From UMGS1663 sp963621995 (GTDB lineage Bacteria; Bacillota; Clostridia; TANB77; CAG-508): a stretch of DNA of 43,130 nt. Every line of letters begins with the position of its first letter. Positions within the stretch are counted from its first letter, which is position 1. The stretch is taken from the NCBI GenBank assembly GCA_963621995.1, contig CAVFFZ010000010.1, positions 1 through 43,130 on the forward strand. The letters are read 5' to 3'. Below, one piece after another: positions 31,557 through 40,147 of the stretch. The notes beneath the pieces were generated by a model. The model was not told the DNA's origin, made no database searches, and was given only the letters and a program-made list of their open reading frames with translations. A program made the position numbers and the translations under genes.

Positions 31557-32018
31557 TTATGCATTTGAATTTCTTAGCCAAGATACAGATAATTTATTTT
31601 TTAATTCTTCTCTAGCTAAATCACTTGTAATTTCATAATTATATGGTGCAATTAGGAATATAGAATTTGATACTTTTTGAATATGTCCGTCTAATGCATG
31701 AACAGCACCACTAATAACATCTACAATACGTCTTGCTATATCTTTATTAACGTACTCTAAATTAACAATTACTGATTTTTTTTCTTTTAACAAATCACAA
31801 ATTGCTTCTGATTGTTCAAATGTAGTTGGTTGTGATATAACCATTTTTATTTGTTCTGTTTGTGGCATATTTACAACTTTGCTACGTCTATTCCAAAAAT
31901 TTCTTCCTTCTTCTTCCTGTTCTGGTTCTTGTTCTAATTCTTCCTCATCTTCGTAATCTTCTCCTGCTGTATCTACTCCAAATAAATCTAATACTTTGTT
32001 CATGATTGCTCCTGACAT
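31557..32018 (-). CDS. sepF: Cell division protein SepF
   Basis: The 153-residue protein starts with a probable membrane-binding helix (SGAIMNKVLDLFGV). An acidic linker follows, then the SepF core: VVNMPQTEQIKMVISQPTTF, SEAICDLLKEKKSVIVNLE and RRIVDVISGAVHALDGHIQK with IFLIAPYNYEI. SepF links FtsZ to the membrane. An in-frame start 42 bases upstream exists, but AGGAGG is spaced seven bases from the ATG at 32018. It precedes divIVA. Confidence 0.95.
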   Translation of the reverse strand: MSGAIMNKVLDLFGVDTAGEDYEDEEELEQEPEQEEEGRNFWNRRSKVVNMPQTEQIKMVISQPTTFEQSEAICDLLKEKKSVIVNLEYVNKDIARRIVDVISGAVHALDGHIQKVSNSIFLIAPYNYEITSDLAREELKNKLSVSWLRNSNA

Positions 32019-32153
32019 TTCAAAACCTCCTAAAATTATTGTCCTTCGTAAACTTTTCAATTATGCTATAAGTATCTAACTTTTTTATTTTATTGTCAAT
32101 AGTTTTTTGAAATTGTAATGTTAATTTAATTTTTTTGTAATATTTTTGTAATA

Positions 32154-33389
32154 TTATAATTGTATTTCATCATATAACGATATTTTTTTCCTATTTTTGA
32201 CAAAATCTTCTGAAACTCCTTTTTCTATCAATTCATTACTAGTTTCATAATTCTTTATAATAGAATATTTATCTCCTTTTTTCAATATTTGAACATATAC
32301 TTTGTCTGTATACCCTGCTCTTTTGCAAATTACATATGCTAAATCTTCTGTCTCGTATTTTATTGCATCATTTGGCACTTTCCATCCACTTACATCCCAC
32401 CAAATGATGTCAAAGGATATTTTTCTGTAATTGATTAATTCTTCTGTATAATTTTCTAGTTTAAATACAACTAAGTCTTCAGTATCACTTTCTTTTGCTA
32501 TATATTCTATTTTTGCTTTTACTTCTTTTCTATTTGAAAGTCTAATATTAATTGAATCCCCAACATTTGCATTTTTTTCTTCTAAATTTTTGCTTTTTAA
32601 TACACATGCAATATAGCATGAAAAATTGTCAATAATTTTTCCACTTTCTTCACTTGTTGAAATAATTTGTCCTGTTTTTAAGTTCAAGTCTTCTAACATT
32701 TTTTTACTCAAATTTCCAAAATTAGAAGGTGTAAGTATATCTTCTAACCCATCTACTCTATATGAAACTACCCCTGATCTAGTAGAAGTTAGATATTCTG
32801 AGCCAAAATTTAGTTGATTTTCATATTCACTTCTTTGGCTTATTAATTCTTTCAAATATGAACCTGATGGGCTCAATTCTCCCGCTATTTTAGCTTTTTT
32901 AGTAATATAGGAATTTAGATCTTTCTTGTATTCTTTTATTTTTTGCATATCATTTACATGATACATATCTGTTAATTTGTTTTCCACTTGTTGTTCTATT
33001 ATCTTTATATCACTTGAAAATATATTATCTTCTTTTTCCCAAGCTTCTTGTATTTTTACATCTAACTCTTTTATTTGACTTTTTAATTTTTCTTCTCCTG
33101 CTGTTAAATAACGGAAAACCGCTTCTCCTTTTGCTACTTTTTCTCCTTCTGCTTTAATTTGTACTAAACCATTTTTATAATTTTCACCTTTCAAAACAGT
33201 TTCATCTCTAATTATATAGCCTTGCACTGTTTCTTCTGAAGATATTTGGCCGTTTTCTACAACAAATGTATCTGTTGGTTTTATTATCAAATTATATACC
33301 ATATAAATAATATAAATTAGAATAACAATTAATATAATAATAAATACAAATTGCTTTTTTCTATTTATTTGTTTACTTTTTTTCTTCAC
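32154..33389 (-). CDS. HlyD-like membrane-anchored protein
   Basis: This 411-residue protein has one N-terminal membrane helix (12-35). A barrel-sandwich-like segment follows (GYIIRDETVLKGENYKNGLV with AEGEKVAKGEAVF near 85), then a helical hairpin (about 100-190), a second lipoyl-like half with SGVVSYRVDGLED and a C-terminal beta region. This matches HlyD/RND-adaptor architecture, often found upstream of sepF in Clostridia. No exporter partner lies here, so it may act in the envelope near the division site. It starts with GTG, overlapping the miaA stop in GTGA, with GGAGGAG upstream. Confidence 0.8.
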   Translation of the reverse strand: MKKKSKQINRKKQFVFIIILIVILIYIIYMVYNLIIKPTDTFVVENGQISSEETVQGYIIRDETVLKGENYKNGLVQIKAEGEKVAKGEAVFRYLTAGEEKLKSQIKELDVKIQEAWEKEDNIFSSDIKIIEQQVENKLTDMYHVNDMQKIKEYKKDLNSYITKKAKIAGELSPSGSYLKELISQRSEYENQLNFGSEYLTSTRSGVVSYRVDGLEDILTPSNFGNLSKKMLEDLNLKTGQIISTSEESGKIIDNFSCYIACVLKSKNLEEKNANVGDSINIRLSNRKEVKAKIEYIAKESDTEDLVVFKLENYTEELINYRKISFDIIWWDVSGWKVPNDAIKYETEDLAYVICKRAGYTDKVYVQILKKGDKYSIIKNYETSNELIEKGVSEDFVKNRKKISLYDEIQL

Positions 33390-34306
33390 TTGTTTATCTC
33401 CTCCAAGATAATATGAACATTTTCATATGTTGGATTTTCTCCATTTAACCATATTGTTTCTTTGTTTTTTCTAAACCATGTAAGCTGTCTTTTTGCATAT
33501 CTTCTTGACTCTAACTTTATTTTTTCTATTGCCTCTTCTTTTGTTAATTTTCCTTCTAAATATTCTACAATTTCTTTGTATCCTAATGCTTGTAGTGATG
33601 TAGGAAGCTTTTCGTATTTTTCACAAATATTTCTTACTTCTCCTACCAAACCTTTTTCGACCATAATATCTACTCTTTTATTAATTCTTTCATATAAAAT
33701 TTTTCTATTTATATCTATTGCAAACATCTTGTAATCAAATTCTGGTTCTTTTCTTGATTCTTTTTCTAATTCTGTTTTTGTCTTCCCTGTTTGATGGTAT
33801 ATTTCTAACACTCTTAAAATCCTTTTTCTATCATTTTTGCTTATTTTTTCCATTGCTGTTGGATCTATTTTTTTTGCTTCTTCATATAGTTTTTCTAATC
33901 CTTCTTTTTCCATTAAGTCCTCAAGGTGTTTTCTATATTGAAGGTCAACCTCTAATTCTGGATATTCTATTTCATAAATAAGAGAATCTATGTATAAACC
34001 TGTTCCTCCTACTACTATAGGAATCTTTCCTTTTCCTGCAATTTCTCTTATACATTTTTTAGCATCTTTTTTATAATCTGCCACACTATATCTTACTTCT
34101 GGGCTTATAATATCTAACATATAATGTTTAATATTTTGTTTTTCATCTTCATCTGGCTTAGCTGTTCCTATATCCATCTCTTTATATATTTGCATTGAAT
34201 CTGCTGATACTATTTCTCCATTTATTGCTTTTGCAAGTTCAATAGATAGTGCTGTTTTTCCAGAAGCAGTAGGTCCACCTATAACTATTACTTTAGCTTT
34301 TTGCAT
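33386..34306 (-). CDS. miaA: tRNA dimethylallyltransferase
   Basis: The 306-residue enzyme adds a dimethylallyl group to A37 of tRNAs reading UNN codons. Motifs are the P-loop VIGGPTASGKTALSIELAK (residues 7-25), EIVSADSMQIYKEMDIGTAK near 32, YMLDIISPEVRYSVADYKKD and GGTGLYIDSLIY near 102. LQALGYKEIVEYL and RRYAKRQLTWFR complete the tRNA-binding part. It is in the mutL-to-miaA cluster typical of Firmicutes. AAGGAGC precedes the ATG. Confidence 0.97.
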   Translation of the reverse strand: MQKAKVIVIGGPTASGKTALSIELAKAINGEIVSADSMQIYKEMDIGTAKPDEDEKQNIKHYMLDIISPEVRYSVADYKKDAKKCIREIAGKGKIPIVVGGTGLYIDSLIYEIEYPELEVDLQYRKHLEDLMEKEGLEKLYEEAKKIDPTAMEKISKNDRKRILRVLEIYHQTGKTKTELEKESRKEPEFDYKMFAIDINRKILYERINKRVDIMVEKGLVGEVRNICEKYEKLPTSLQALGYKEIVEYLEGKLTKEEAIEKIKLESRRYAKRQLTWFRKNKETIWLNGENPTYENVHIILEEINK

Positions 34307-34323
34307 ATTCTTGCTCCTTAAAT

Positions 34324-34878
34324 TTAATTTGTTGTATTAGTATTGCTCTCATTTAAACTCATTCTGTTCGAATTTATTTCATTATTATCTATTGTATTCA
34401 ATAATTCTTCATTATTAACTTCATTCTCTGTTACTTGCTCGTTTTGTGTTATTGTATTTGTTTTATTCTCACCTATATTTTTAACATTTTTTTGCATATT
34501 TATAAAATAGAAATACTCAACTACTAAAACTATAATAAGTAATATTATTATAGTACTAAGTTTTTTTGATAATTCTTGTACTTTTATTTGTTTGTTTTTT
34601 AATTTTCTATATTGTAATGCCAAATATGGTATAAATAAAATTACATTTATTGGTACAAACAAATATGTAACAAAATTTTTCATTGCTTCATGTATAGCTG
34701 AATCTATTCCAAATCCACTTAACCAATATACTATTGAAACTAAAATATACATAATTGCCACACTAATTGCAAGAAATACTATTATTTCTCTTTTAGGCAT
34801 TTTTTTAATAAATTGATAAGTTAAAGCTAAAGCAACTATATTTGCAACTGCTGTAGCTATTATTAACCATATATCCAT
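34324..34878 (-). CDS. Hypothetical membrane protein between mutL and miaA
   Basis: I do not recognise this 184-residue protein. It has four hydrophobic segments (about 4-23, 31-52, 70-88 and 109-127). A C-terminal Asn/Thr/Glu-rich tail of about 50 residues follows, compositionally like the tail of the L,D-transpeptidase, and may be exposed outside the cell. AAGGAG overlaps the end of mutL, so it is co-transcribed with mutL and miaA. Confidence 0.7.
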   Translation of the reverse strand: MDIWLIIATAVANIVALALTYQFIKKMPKREIIVFLAISVAIMYILVSIVYWLSGFGIDSAIHEAMKNFVTYLFVPINVILFIPYLALQYRKLKNKQIKVQELSKKLSTIIILLIIVLVVEYFYFINMQKNVKNIGENKTNTITQNEQVTENEVNNEELLNTIDNNEINSNRMSLNESNTNTTN

Positions 34879-34884
34879 ATTCTT

Positions 34885-37047
34885 CTATCTCCTTGAAAAT
34901 TTCTTTTCTATATCATTTTTTGTCATTTTTATTGCTGTTGGCCTTCCATGTGGACAAGTAAATGGATTTGGAAGTCTTAGCAATTCTTCCATTAAACTAT
35001 CTACTTCTTCTTTTGAAAGAGCCATATGAGCTTTTACAGCTGCTTTGCAAGCAACTGTTGCAATAAATTTTTCTTCTTTTTCTTGTTTTGCTGTTCTTGC
35101 TACTGTATTTATTTCATCTAGTGTTTCTAAGAATAATTCTTTAGTATCTAGTTCTAAACATATATTAGGAACTCCTGTTAATTTGATAGTATTCTCTCCA
35201 AATTCTTCTAAAACAAATCCTGCCTTTTCAAACATATCTATATTTTCTTTTGCTATATCCATTTCTTTATGTGTTAAATTAATAATGTCTGGTAATAGCA
35301 TCATTTGAGAATCTTTTTCCCCATTTTTATAGTAATTCTCTTTTACTTTTTCATACATTATTCTTTCATGAGCTGCATGTTGATCTATTATATATAATTC
35401 ATTATCTAATTCTATAATTATATATGTTGAAAAAGCAATTCCAATAAATTTGTATGCTGGAATAGCATTTTGTTCTTTTTCAAACATTGATATATTTTCA
35501 CCTGTTGCTATTTCTGCATCTATTTTATATTCTTCTGGTTCTTCCTTTATTTCTACTTCTTTTTCTGGTGCTTTTCCAAAAACAGATGTATACATATCTT
35601 CAAATTTTTCTTCATTTGTTTCGTATTTATCATTTTGTTTACTAACTTCTTTAACTATTTCTTGCTCTTGGTTAATTTGATTAGTACCTATTATTTGTGT
35701 CTCATCTATTTCCATATTTTTAGCTAATTCTTGTTTCATTTCATCTGTTATTGCTATTGTTTCATTACTAAAGTTTGCTTCTTTAGGTTTTATTGTTTCT
35801 AATATTTTAGTATTATCTTCTTTGCTTTCTTTAACTGGTTCTGTAACTTCTATATTTTCTTGTTTTCTTGCTTCGTATATGTCTCTTATAATATTTGGTT
35901 CATTTAAGTTTTCTATTTCTTCTTTTTCTTCTTTTTTGGCTATAAATCTTGAAAACAAACCTTTAGACTTTTCTGGTACTTGTATACTTTCTAATACATT
36001 ACTTTTTATATCTATTTGGTTATCTTTTACCTCTTTTTCTTCTTGAACTCCTACCAAATCATTTTTTAATAAAGTATCTTTTATTGCATGATATACTGCT
36101 TTAAAAACTTTTTGTTCTTCTTCGAAACGCACTTCTAGTTTTGCTGGATGAACATTAACATCTACTTTATGTGGATCCATTTCAATATTTAAAACCAAAA
36201 ATCCAAATTTTCCAACTGTAATCATTCCTTTATATGCCTGTTCAGCACTACTTGTTAATGTTTTATCTTTTATATATCTTTTATTTACAAAGAATAATTG
36301 GTTTGAACGATTTGAACGAGCAATAATAGGTCTTCCAACTACACCTGTTATTTTAATATCTTCATATTCATAATTAACTTCTAATATATTTTCTGTAATT
36401 TCTTTTCCGTAAATACCATATATAACATTTTTAATGTCACCATTTCCAGAAGTTTGAATAATAGTTTTTCCTGAGTTTATTAATTTTATTGTTATTTCTG
36501 GATGTATTAATGCTATTCTTGTCATAACATCTTCTATATAGCCTGACTCTGTAAAATCTTTTTTTAGAAATTTATAACGCACTGGAGTATTATAAAAAAG
36601 ATTTTCTATAGTAATACTTGTTCCATTTGGACAACCTATTTCTTCATTTTTTAAAATATTTCCACCCTCTACAATTACTTCATGTCCAATTTCTTGGTCT
36701 CTAGTTTTAGATTTCATACTTACTCTAGCTATTGCTGCAATACTTGCTAAAGCCTCACCTCTAAAACCCATAGATTTCACAGTTTCTAAGTCACTTGCTA
36801 CTCTTATTTTGCTTGTTGCATGTCTCTCAAATGCTATTTCCATATCATCTGGCATAATTCCTTTTCCATTATCTGTTACACGAATATAAGAAATTCCGCC
36901 ATTTTTTATTTCTACACTAATATTATTTGCTCCTGCATCTATTGAGTTTTCTACTAATTCTTTTACTACAGATGCTGGCCTTTCAATTACTTCGCCCGCT
37001 GCTATTTTATTTATTGTTAAGTCATCTAATAATACTATATTCCCCAC
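34885..37047 (-). CDS. mutL: DNA mismatch repair protein MutL (endonuclease type)
   Basis: The 720-residue protein has the GHKL ATPase motifs IAAGEVIERPASVVKELVEN, DNGKGIMPDDMEIAFERHAT and GFRGEALASIAAIARVSMKS. A long acidic linker (about 330-530) and a dimerisation domain follow. The latter contains DQHAAHERIMYEKV, fitting DQHA-x2-E-x4-E, and CPHGRPT near the end, so this MutL should have the latent nicking activity of bacteria without MutH. mutS is not in the window. The start is GTG, with GGAGG seven bases upstream. Confidence 0.96.
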   Translation of the reverse strand: MGNIVLLDDLTINKIAAGEVIERPASVVKELVENSIDAGANNISVEIKNGGISYIRVTDNGKGIMPDDMEIAFERHATSKIRVASDLETVKSMGFRGEALASIAAIARVSMKSKTRDQEIGHEVIVEGGNILKNEEIGCPNGTSITIENLFYNTPVRYKFLKKDFTESGYIEDVMTRIALIHPEITIKLINSGKTIIQTSGNGDIKNVIYGIYGKEITENILEVNYEYEDIKITGVVGRPIIARSNRSNQLFFVNKRYIKDKTLTSSAEQAYKGMITVGKFGFLVLNIEMDPHKVDVNVHPAKLEVRFEEEQKVFKAVYHAIKDTLLKNDLVGVQEEKEVKDNQIDIKSNVLESIQVPEKSKGLFSRFIAKKEEKEEIENLNEPNIIRDIYEARKQENIEVTEPVKESKEDNTKILETIKPKEANFSNETIAITDEMKQELAKNMEIDETQIIGTNQINQEQEIVKEVSKQNDKYETNEEKFEDMYTSVFGKAPEKEVEIKEEPEEYKIDAEIATGENISMFEKEQNAIPAYKFIGIAFSTYIIIELDNELYIIDQHAAHERIMYEKVKENYYKNGEKDSQMMLLPDIINLTHKEMDIAKENIDMFEKAGFVLEEFGENTIKLTGVPNICLELDTKELFLETLDEINTVARTAKQEKEEKFIATVACKAAVKAHMALSKEEVDSLMEELLRLPNPFTCPHGRPTAIKMTKNDIEKKFSRR

Positions 37048-37221
37048 GTTTCTTCCTCCGTTTTTTATTTTTATATACTTTTTTAGAATTATATCATTAA
37101 ATGTTTGAATTTGTATAGTTTTTTCAAAAAAATAGTAAAAAATATTATCTCATTAAATATCTGTAACAGTTCACTTTTTTGAAACATTGTAACACTTTTT
37201 TATTTTTAGAATAGTATATAC

Positions 37222-37227
37222 CATACA
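37222..37227 (+). promoter_or_regulatory. Possible sporulation-type -10 element
   Basis: CATACA, followed by AAAG, resembles the -10 of mother-cell sigma-E/sigma-K promoters and lies 46 bases before the first cysteine-rich peptide. The -35 region is poor, so this is only suggestive. Confidence 0.25.
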
Positions 37228-37272
37228 AAAGAACAAACGACGTAACAAAAATTTATATAGGAGGTACTTATA

Positions 37273-37383
37273 ATGAGAAATTGTTGTTGTAACAGTGAAA
37301 TACTTTGGTTCATTATCCTATTTTTACTACTTTTCTGTGGCTGTGGAAACAATAACTGCGGATGTGGCAACGGATGTTGCTAG
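37273..37383 (+). CDS. Small cysteine-rich membrane peptide 1
   Basis: This 36-residue peptide begins MRNCCCNSEI, has a hydrophobic core (LWFIILFLLLFC) and ends GCGNNNCGCGNGCC. About ten cysteines flank one membrane helix. AGGAGG lies seven bases before the ATG. Similar Cys/Gly/Asn-rich short proteins with a hydrophobic helix occur in Clostridia, and YjcZ/SscA-like sporulation peptides have a comparable layout; a spore role here is a guess. It is paired with a second, similar gene. Confidence 0.75.
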   Translation: MRNCCCNSEILWFIILFLLLFCGCGNNNCGCGNGCC

Positions 37384-37438
37384 TTTCTCTTAGGTAAATG
37401 TCAAAGGTTCAAAGTTTACTTTGAAAGGAGGGAAATAT

Positions 37439-37567
37439 ATGCCAGAAAATAGAGGTTGTGGATGTGGTTTCGGTAACGGATGTGACTGCATTTGGATTAT
37501 AATCATATTAATATTAATATTCTGTTGTTGTGGAAATAGCAACTGTGGCGGATGTGGATGCTGCTAG
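37439..37567 (+). CDS. Small cysteine-rich membrane peptide 2
   Basis: This 42-residue peptide begins MPENRGCGCGFGNGCDCIW, followed by an isoleucine-rich helix, and ends FCCCGNSNCGGCGCC. AAGGAGG lies seven bases before the ATG. It is a paralogue-like tandem partner of the gene 55 bases upstream: both have Cys-rich ends around one membrane helix. This one has its cysteines on both sides, more numerous at the N-terminus. Metal binding or disulfide cross-linking is possible but unproven. Confidence 0.75.
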   Translation: MPENRGCGCGFGNGCDCIWIIIILILIFCCCGNSNCGGCGCC

Positions 37568-37591
37568 AATTTAATTCTTCAAACATAAAAA

Positions 37592-37709
37592 GGGGCTGTA
37601 AAAAAAGTCCCTTTGTTAGAACAAAAGTTGCAAAATAGATGTTATAATATGTATAGTGGGAGTTTAGGAAAAAGACTTCCACTAATTTTTTATGAAAAAA
37701 TATCAATTT
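37592..37709 (+). mobile_element. Insertion-sequence-like left end (IS1182-type, remnant)
   Basis: GGGGCTGTAAAAAAAGTCCC opens a segment with TATAAT (37643-37648). A hairpin follows (GTGGGAGT/ACTTCCAC, 37656-37682), then ATGAAAAAATATCAATTTGG, which stops after a few codons. Terminal GGGGCTGT, an outward structure and an ATG after a protective hairpin resemble the start of IS1182-family elements. The transposase itself is absent. A similar GGGGCTGT block lies at 40123. Confidence 0.4.
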
Positions 37710-37711
37710 GG

Positions 37712-38390
37712 TTAGACTTTATAATCATCATCTTCATATTCCTCTGTTTCTTCTTCCTCTGATACTGCCTCTACTGGTTTATCTTCTTCTAGTTTTAGCT
37801 CTGTATCTATTTCATTTTTTCGTTTCAATAATTCTTCTAATTTTTCTGCATATTCAAAAGGCTTTTCTAATTCCTTTTTACATTCTTCTTGTTGTCTATA
37901 TAAATCTTGTATTTTATTTTCTTCACTTGCTATAAGTTCTTCTAACTCATCTAGTTTTTCATTCATTTTTTTAATATTTAAAGTTGGTACTTTTAGCATA
38001 TCAAAACTTATTTCATAATCACTTTTTATTTTAATTACTTTTCTTGCCTCGCTGCTACTTTGAAATAAATTATCAACTCCTAGATTAGTCATTGTAAGTT
38101 CAAAACCTCTATATTTTCCTAATGGATATTCTTTATTAAGTTCCATATATTGATCTGTAAATTCTAATATTTCTGCCCCTGCCTCTTTGTATGTATGATA
38201 TACTTTATTATTTATTTCTATATCACAATTTTCTTCATCTTGCTTTTCTTTCCTTTGTGATAGTGTAGTTTTTAATTTTTCTACTTTTCTATTACTAGCT
38301 GATATAAATTCTGGTATAGTCTTTTTTAATGAATCTTCTTTACCACTAATTTTTGTTTGATTAAGTAGGAAAAAAATATTTACTTTATTT
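37712..38390 (-). pseudogene. C-terminal remnant of a large conjugative-element helicase/methylase-type protein
   Basis: An open minus frame without a start codon runs from about 38390 to its natural stop at 37712. It includes KKTIPEFISASNRKVEKLKT, then LGKYRGFELTMTN and a helical end QQEECKKELEKPFEYAEKLE. The YRGFEL...KPF...E-L pattern matches the C-terminus of the very large SNF2/DNA-methylase-type proteins of Tn1549-like conjugative elements. An ATG inside (38146) could give a 144-residue fragment, but no ribosome site supports it. All the enzymatic part is missing. Confidence 0.65.
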
Positions 38391-38408
38391 AATCATATAT
38401 GATATAAT
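38380..38408 (+). promoter_or_regulatory. Promoter for the secreted protease
   Basis: TTACTT and a perfect TATAAT are 17 bases apart, giving a leader of about 100 bases. TATAGGAAATT and AAGTTCCTA within the leader could pair. Confidence 0.5.
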
Positions 38409-38517
38409 CAGGATACAAATTTATTATAGGAAATTTTAGAAATTATATTTTTTATAATGTTCTATTATTGACGGCAAGTTCCTAAATAAATTCAAAATAA
38501 TAAAGGAGGAAAATATA

Positions 38518-39486
38518 ATGAAAAAGAAAAATTTAAAAATAGTTATAATTTCATTACTAATTATGGTAATTATGCCATTTACAATAATTAATTCGTACGC
38601 ATATCAAATAAATAATGAGGATTCAAACATAAATACTACTACAGAAAGTGGCATAATAGAATTTAATTTGGAAACAGGAGAAGTAATAGAAAAAAGTTTC
38701 CAAGAAATAGAGAACGAGATACTTTCTATAGATGTAATGAATACTGAAACAACAGAAGAAATTAGGTATGTAGAAGGATATAATCCAAATGAGAATGGTG
38801 TTGAACCTTGTGTACAAGTTGGTAGTGATAATAAAACACAAGTACAAAGTACAACATCGTTTCCGTACAGTGCAATATGTGCTTTAGAAATAACATATGC
38901 TGATGGATGTACTACTAAGGCAACCGCATTTATGATTGGTCCTGACTTGGCAGCAACTGCAGGTCATTGTGTTTATGATTATTATTCAGAAAGTGGTCAT
39001 GCTGCACACGGACTAGTTTCTAGTATAAGAGTTATTCCTGGGAAAAATGGTAGTTCTGAACCATTTGGTTATGCCTATGCATCGCAAGTAGTGTATGAGA
39101 CTACATGGGCTTCTGCTGGAAATACTGCTGAGGATTGGGGATTAATAAAATTAAATTCAACTATTGGAAATTCTTGTGGATATATGGGATTTGCTTATTC
39201 TGACAGCTATTCTGGATGGCCAGGGAAATATGTAACTGTGACGGGGTATGCTTCCCCTTCTTCAAGAAATTGGACACAATGGACACATCGAGAAGTTGTA
39301 AGAACAGCGACAGATTTGTATATGACTTATGCGGTTGATACAGAAGGTGGTCAAAGTGGATCTCCAGTTATAGAAGATGGAACAGGATATGCTATTGCTA
39401 TACATCGTGGTGGAGATGGTACTGGTTATAATATGGGAGTAAATATTACTAAATCTAGGTTTAATACATTTTTGAGTTATAGATAA
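38518..39486 (+). CDS. Secreted V8/glutamyl-endopeptidase-like serine protease
   Basis: This 322-residue protein has a signal peptide (about 1-29, ending NSYAYQ). A pro-region follows, then a trypsin-fold S1B domain. The catalytic triad is visible: His150 in ATAGHCVY, Asp206 in AEDWGLIKL and Ser280 in EGGQSGSPVIE. His296 in AIHRGG sits where V8-type proteases bind the Glu side chain. Such enzymes are exported zymogens that cut after Glu. AAGGAGG precedes the ATG. It shares an operon-like arrangement with the membrane-anchored gene 44 bases downstream, inside a segment flanked by GGGGCTGT repeats. Confidence 0.9.
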   Translation: MKKKNLKIVIISLLIMVIMPFTIINSYAYQINNEDSNINTTTESGIIEFNLETGEVIEKSFQEIENEILSIDVMNTETTEEIRYVEGYNPNENGVEPCVQVGSDNKTQVQSTTSFPYSAICALEITYADGCTTKATAFMIGPDLAATAGHCVYDYYSESGHAAHGLVSSIRVIPGKNGSSEPFGYAYASQVVYETTWASAGNTAEDWGLIKLNSTIGNSCGYMGFAYSDSYSGWPGKYVTVTGYASPSSRNWTQWTHREVVRTATDLYMTYAVDTEGGQSGSPVIEDGTGYAIAIHRGGDGTGYNMGVNITKSRFNTFLSYR

Positions 39487-39530
39487 ATAATTATTTATAA
39501 TATATGCTGAAATTAAAGGAGAAGTTTAAA

Positions 39531-40034
39531 ATGAGTCGAATGAAATTTATAATTTGTTTTTTGATAGTTATTTTGTTAATGTGTATTCTATATTTTATAA
39601 TTAGTAGTCAAATAATATATAATACTAATAAGGAAGGTGTAGATGAATATACAAATGTTGATGAAAATATAAAAATAATTAGATGTGAAATAGATAATAG
39701 TGATTTAAATATCGAAGTTAAAGAAGATTCATTGACTAGAAAAGGCATTACAATAATTTTTAATAGTGATGATGAGTTCACATATTCGGTATCAACAGGA
39801 GAAGATTATATATTATCTAAATTAGAAAATCAACAATGGAAAGAATTAGATAAAAAGAACAACTGGAATACAACGGAAGCACTTAATGTTAAATCTGATA
39901 TAAAAGAAATAGAGGAAAATATAGAATGGATAAGAAAATATGAAGAACTAGAAAATGGAACATATAGACTCGAAAGAATTGTTCATATAAATAAAACATC
40001 TTCCAAAATACTTATTGAGTTTGAAATAATATAA
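39531..40034 (+). CDS. Membrane-anchored protein with Ig-like extracellular domain
   Basis: This 167-residue protein starts MSRMKFIICFLIVILLMCIL, a membrane anchor. An extracellular domain of about 130 residues follows, with GITIIFNSDDEFTYSVSTGE and a terminal ENGTYRLERIVHI, reminiscent of small bacterial Ig-like domains (inference). AAGGAG is spaced nine bases from the ATG at 39531; an ATG 27 bases upstream lacks a ribosome site. It follows the secreted protease and could be its surface partner or inhibitor, but nothing in the sequence proves this. Confidence 0.7.
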   Translation: MSRMKFIICFLIVILLMCILYFIISSQIIYNTNKEGVDEYTNVDENIKIIRCEIDNSDLNIEVKEDSLTRKGITIIFNSDDEFTYSVSTGEDYILSKLENQQWKELDKKNNWNTTEALNVKSDIKEIEENIEWIRKYEELENGTYRLERIVHINKTSSKILIEFEII

Positions 40035-40122
40035 AAGAATATTATAATCCTTCTTTGTTTATTACTGGTTACATAAAAGAAACATAGAAATCAAAATGAT
40101 AAAATTGTATTAGAAAATAAAT

Positions 40123-40146
40123 GGGGCTGTAAAAAAAGCCCCTTTT
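40123..40146 (+). terminator. GGGGCT hairpin terminator / IS-end-like repeat
   Basis: GGGGCT and AGCCCC pair around GTAAAAAA, then TTTT follows. It can end the upstream gene. It is nearly identical over about 25 bases to the block at 37592, in the same orientation. Confidence 0.7.
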
Positions 40147-40147
40147 G

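Noticed and set aside
37712..38146. A normal 144-residue gene starting at ATG 38146
   Set aside because: The protein-like frame extends well upstream of this ATG and there is no ribosome site, so a truncated remnant is more likely.
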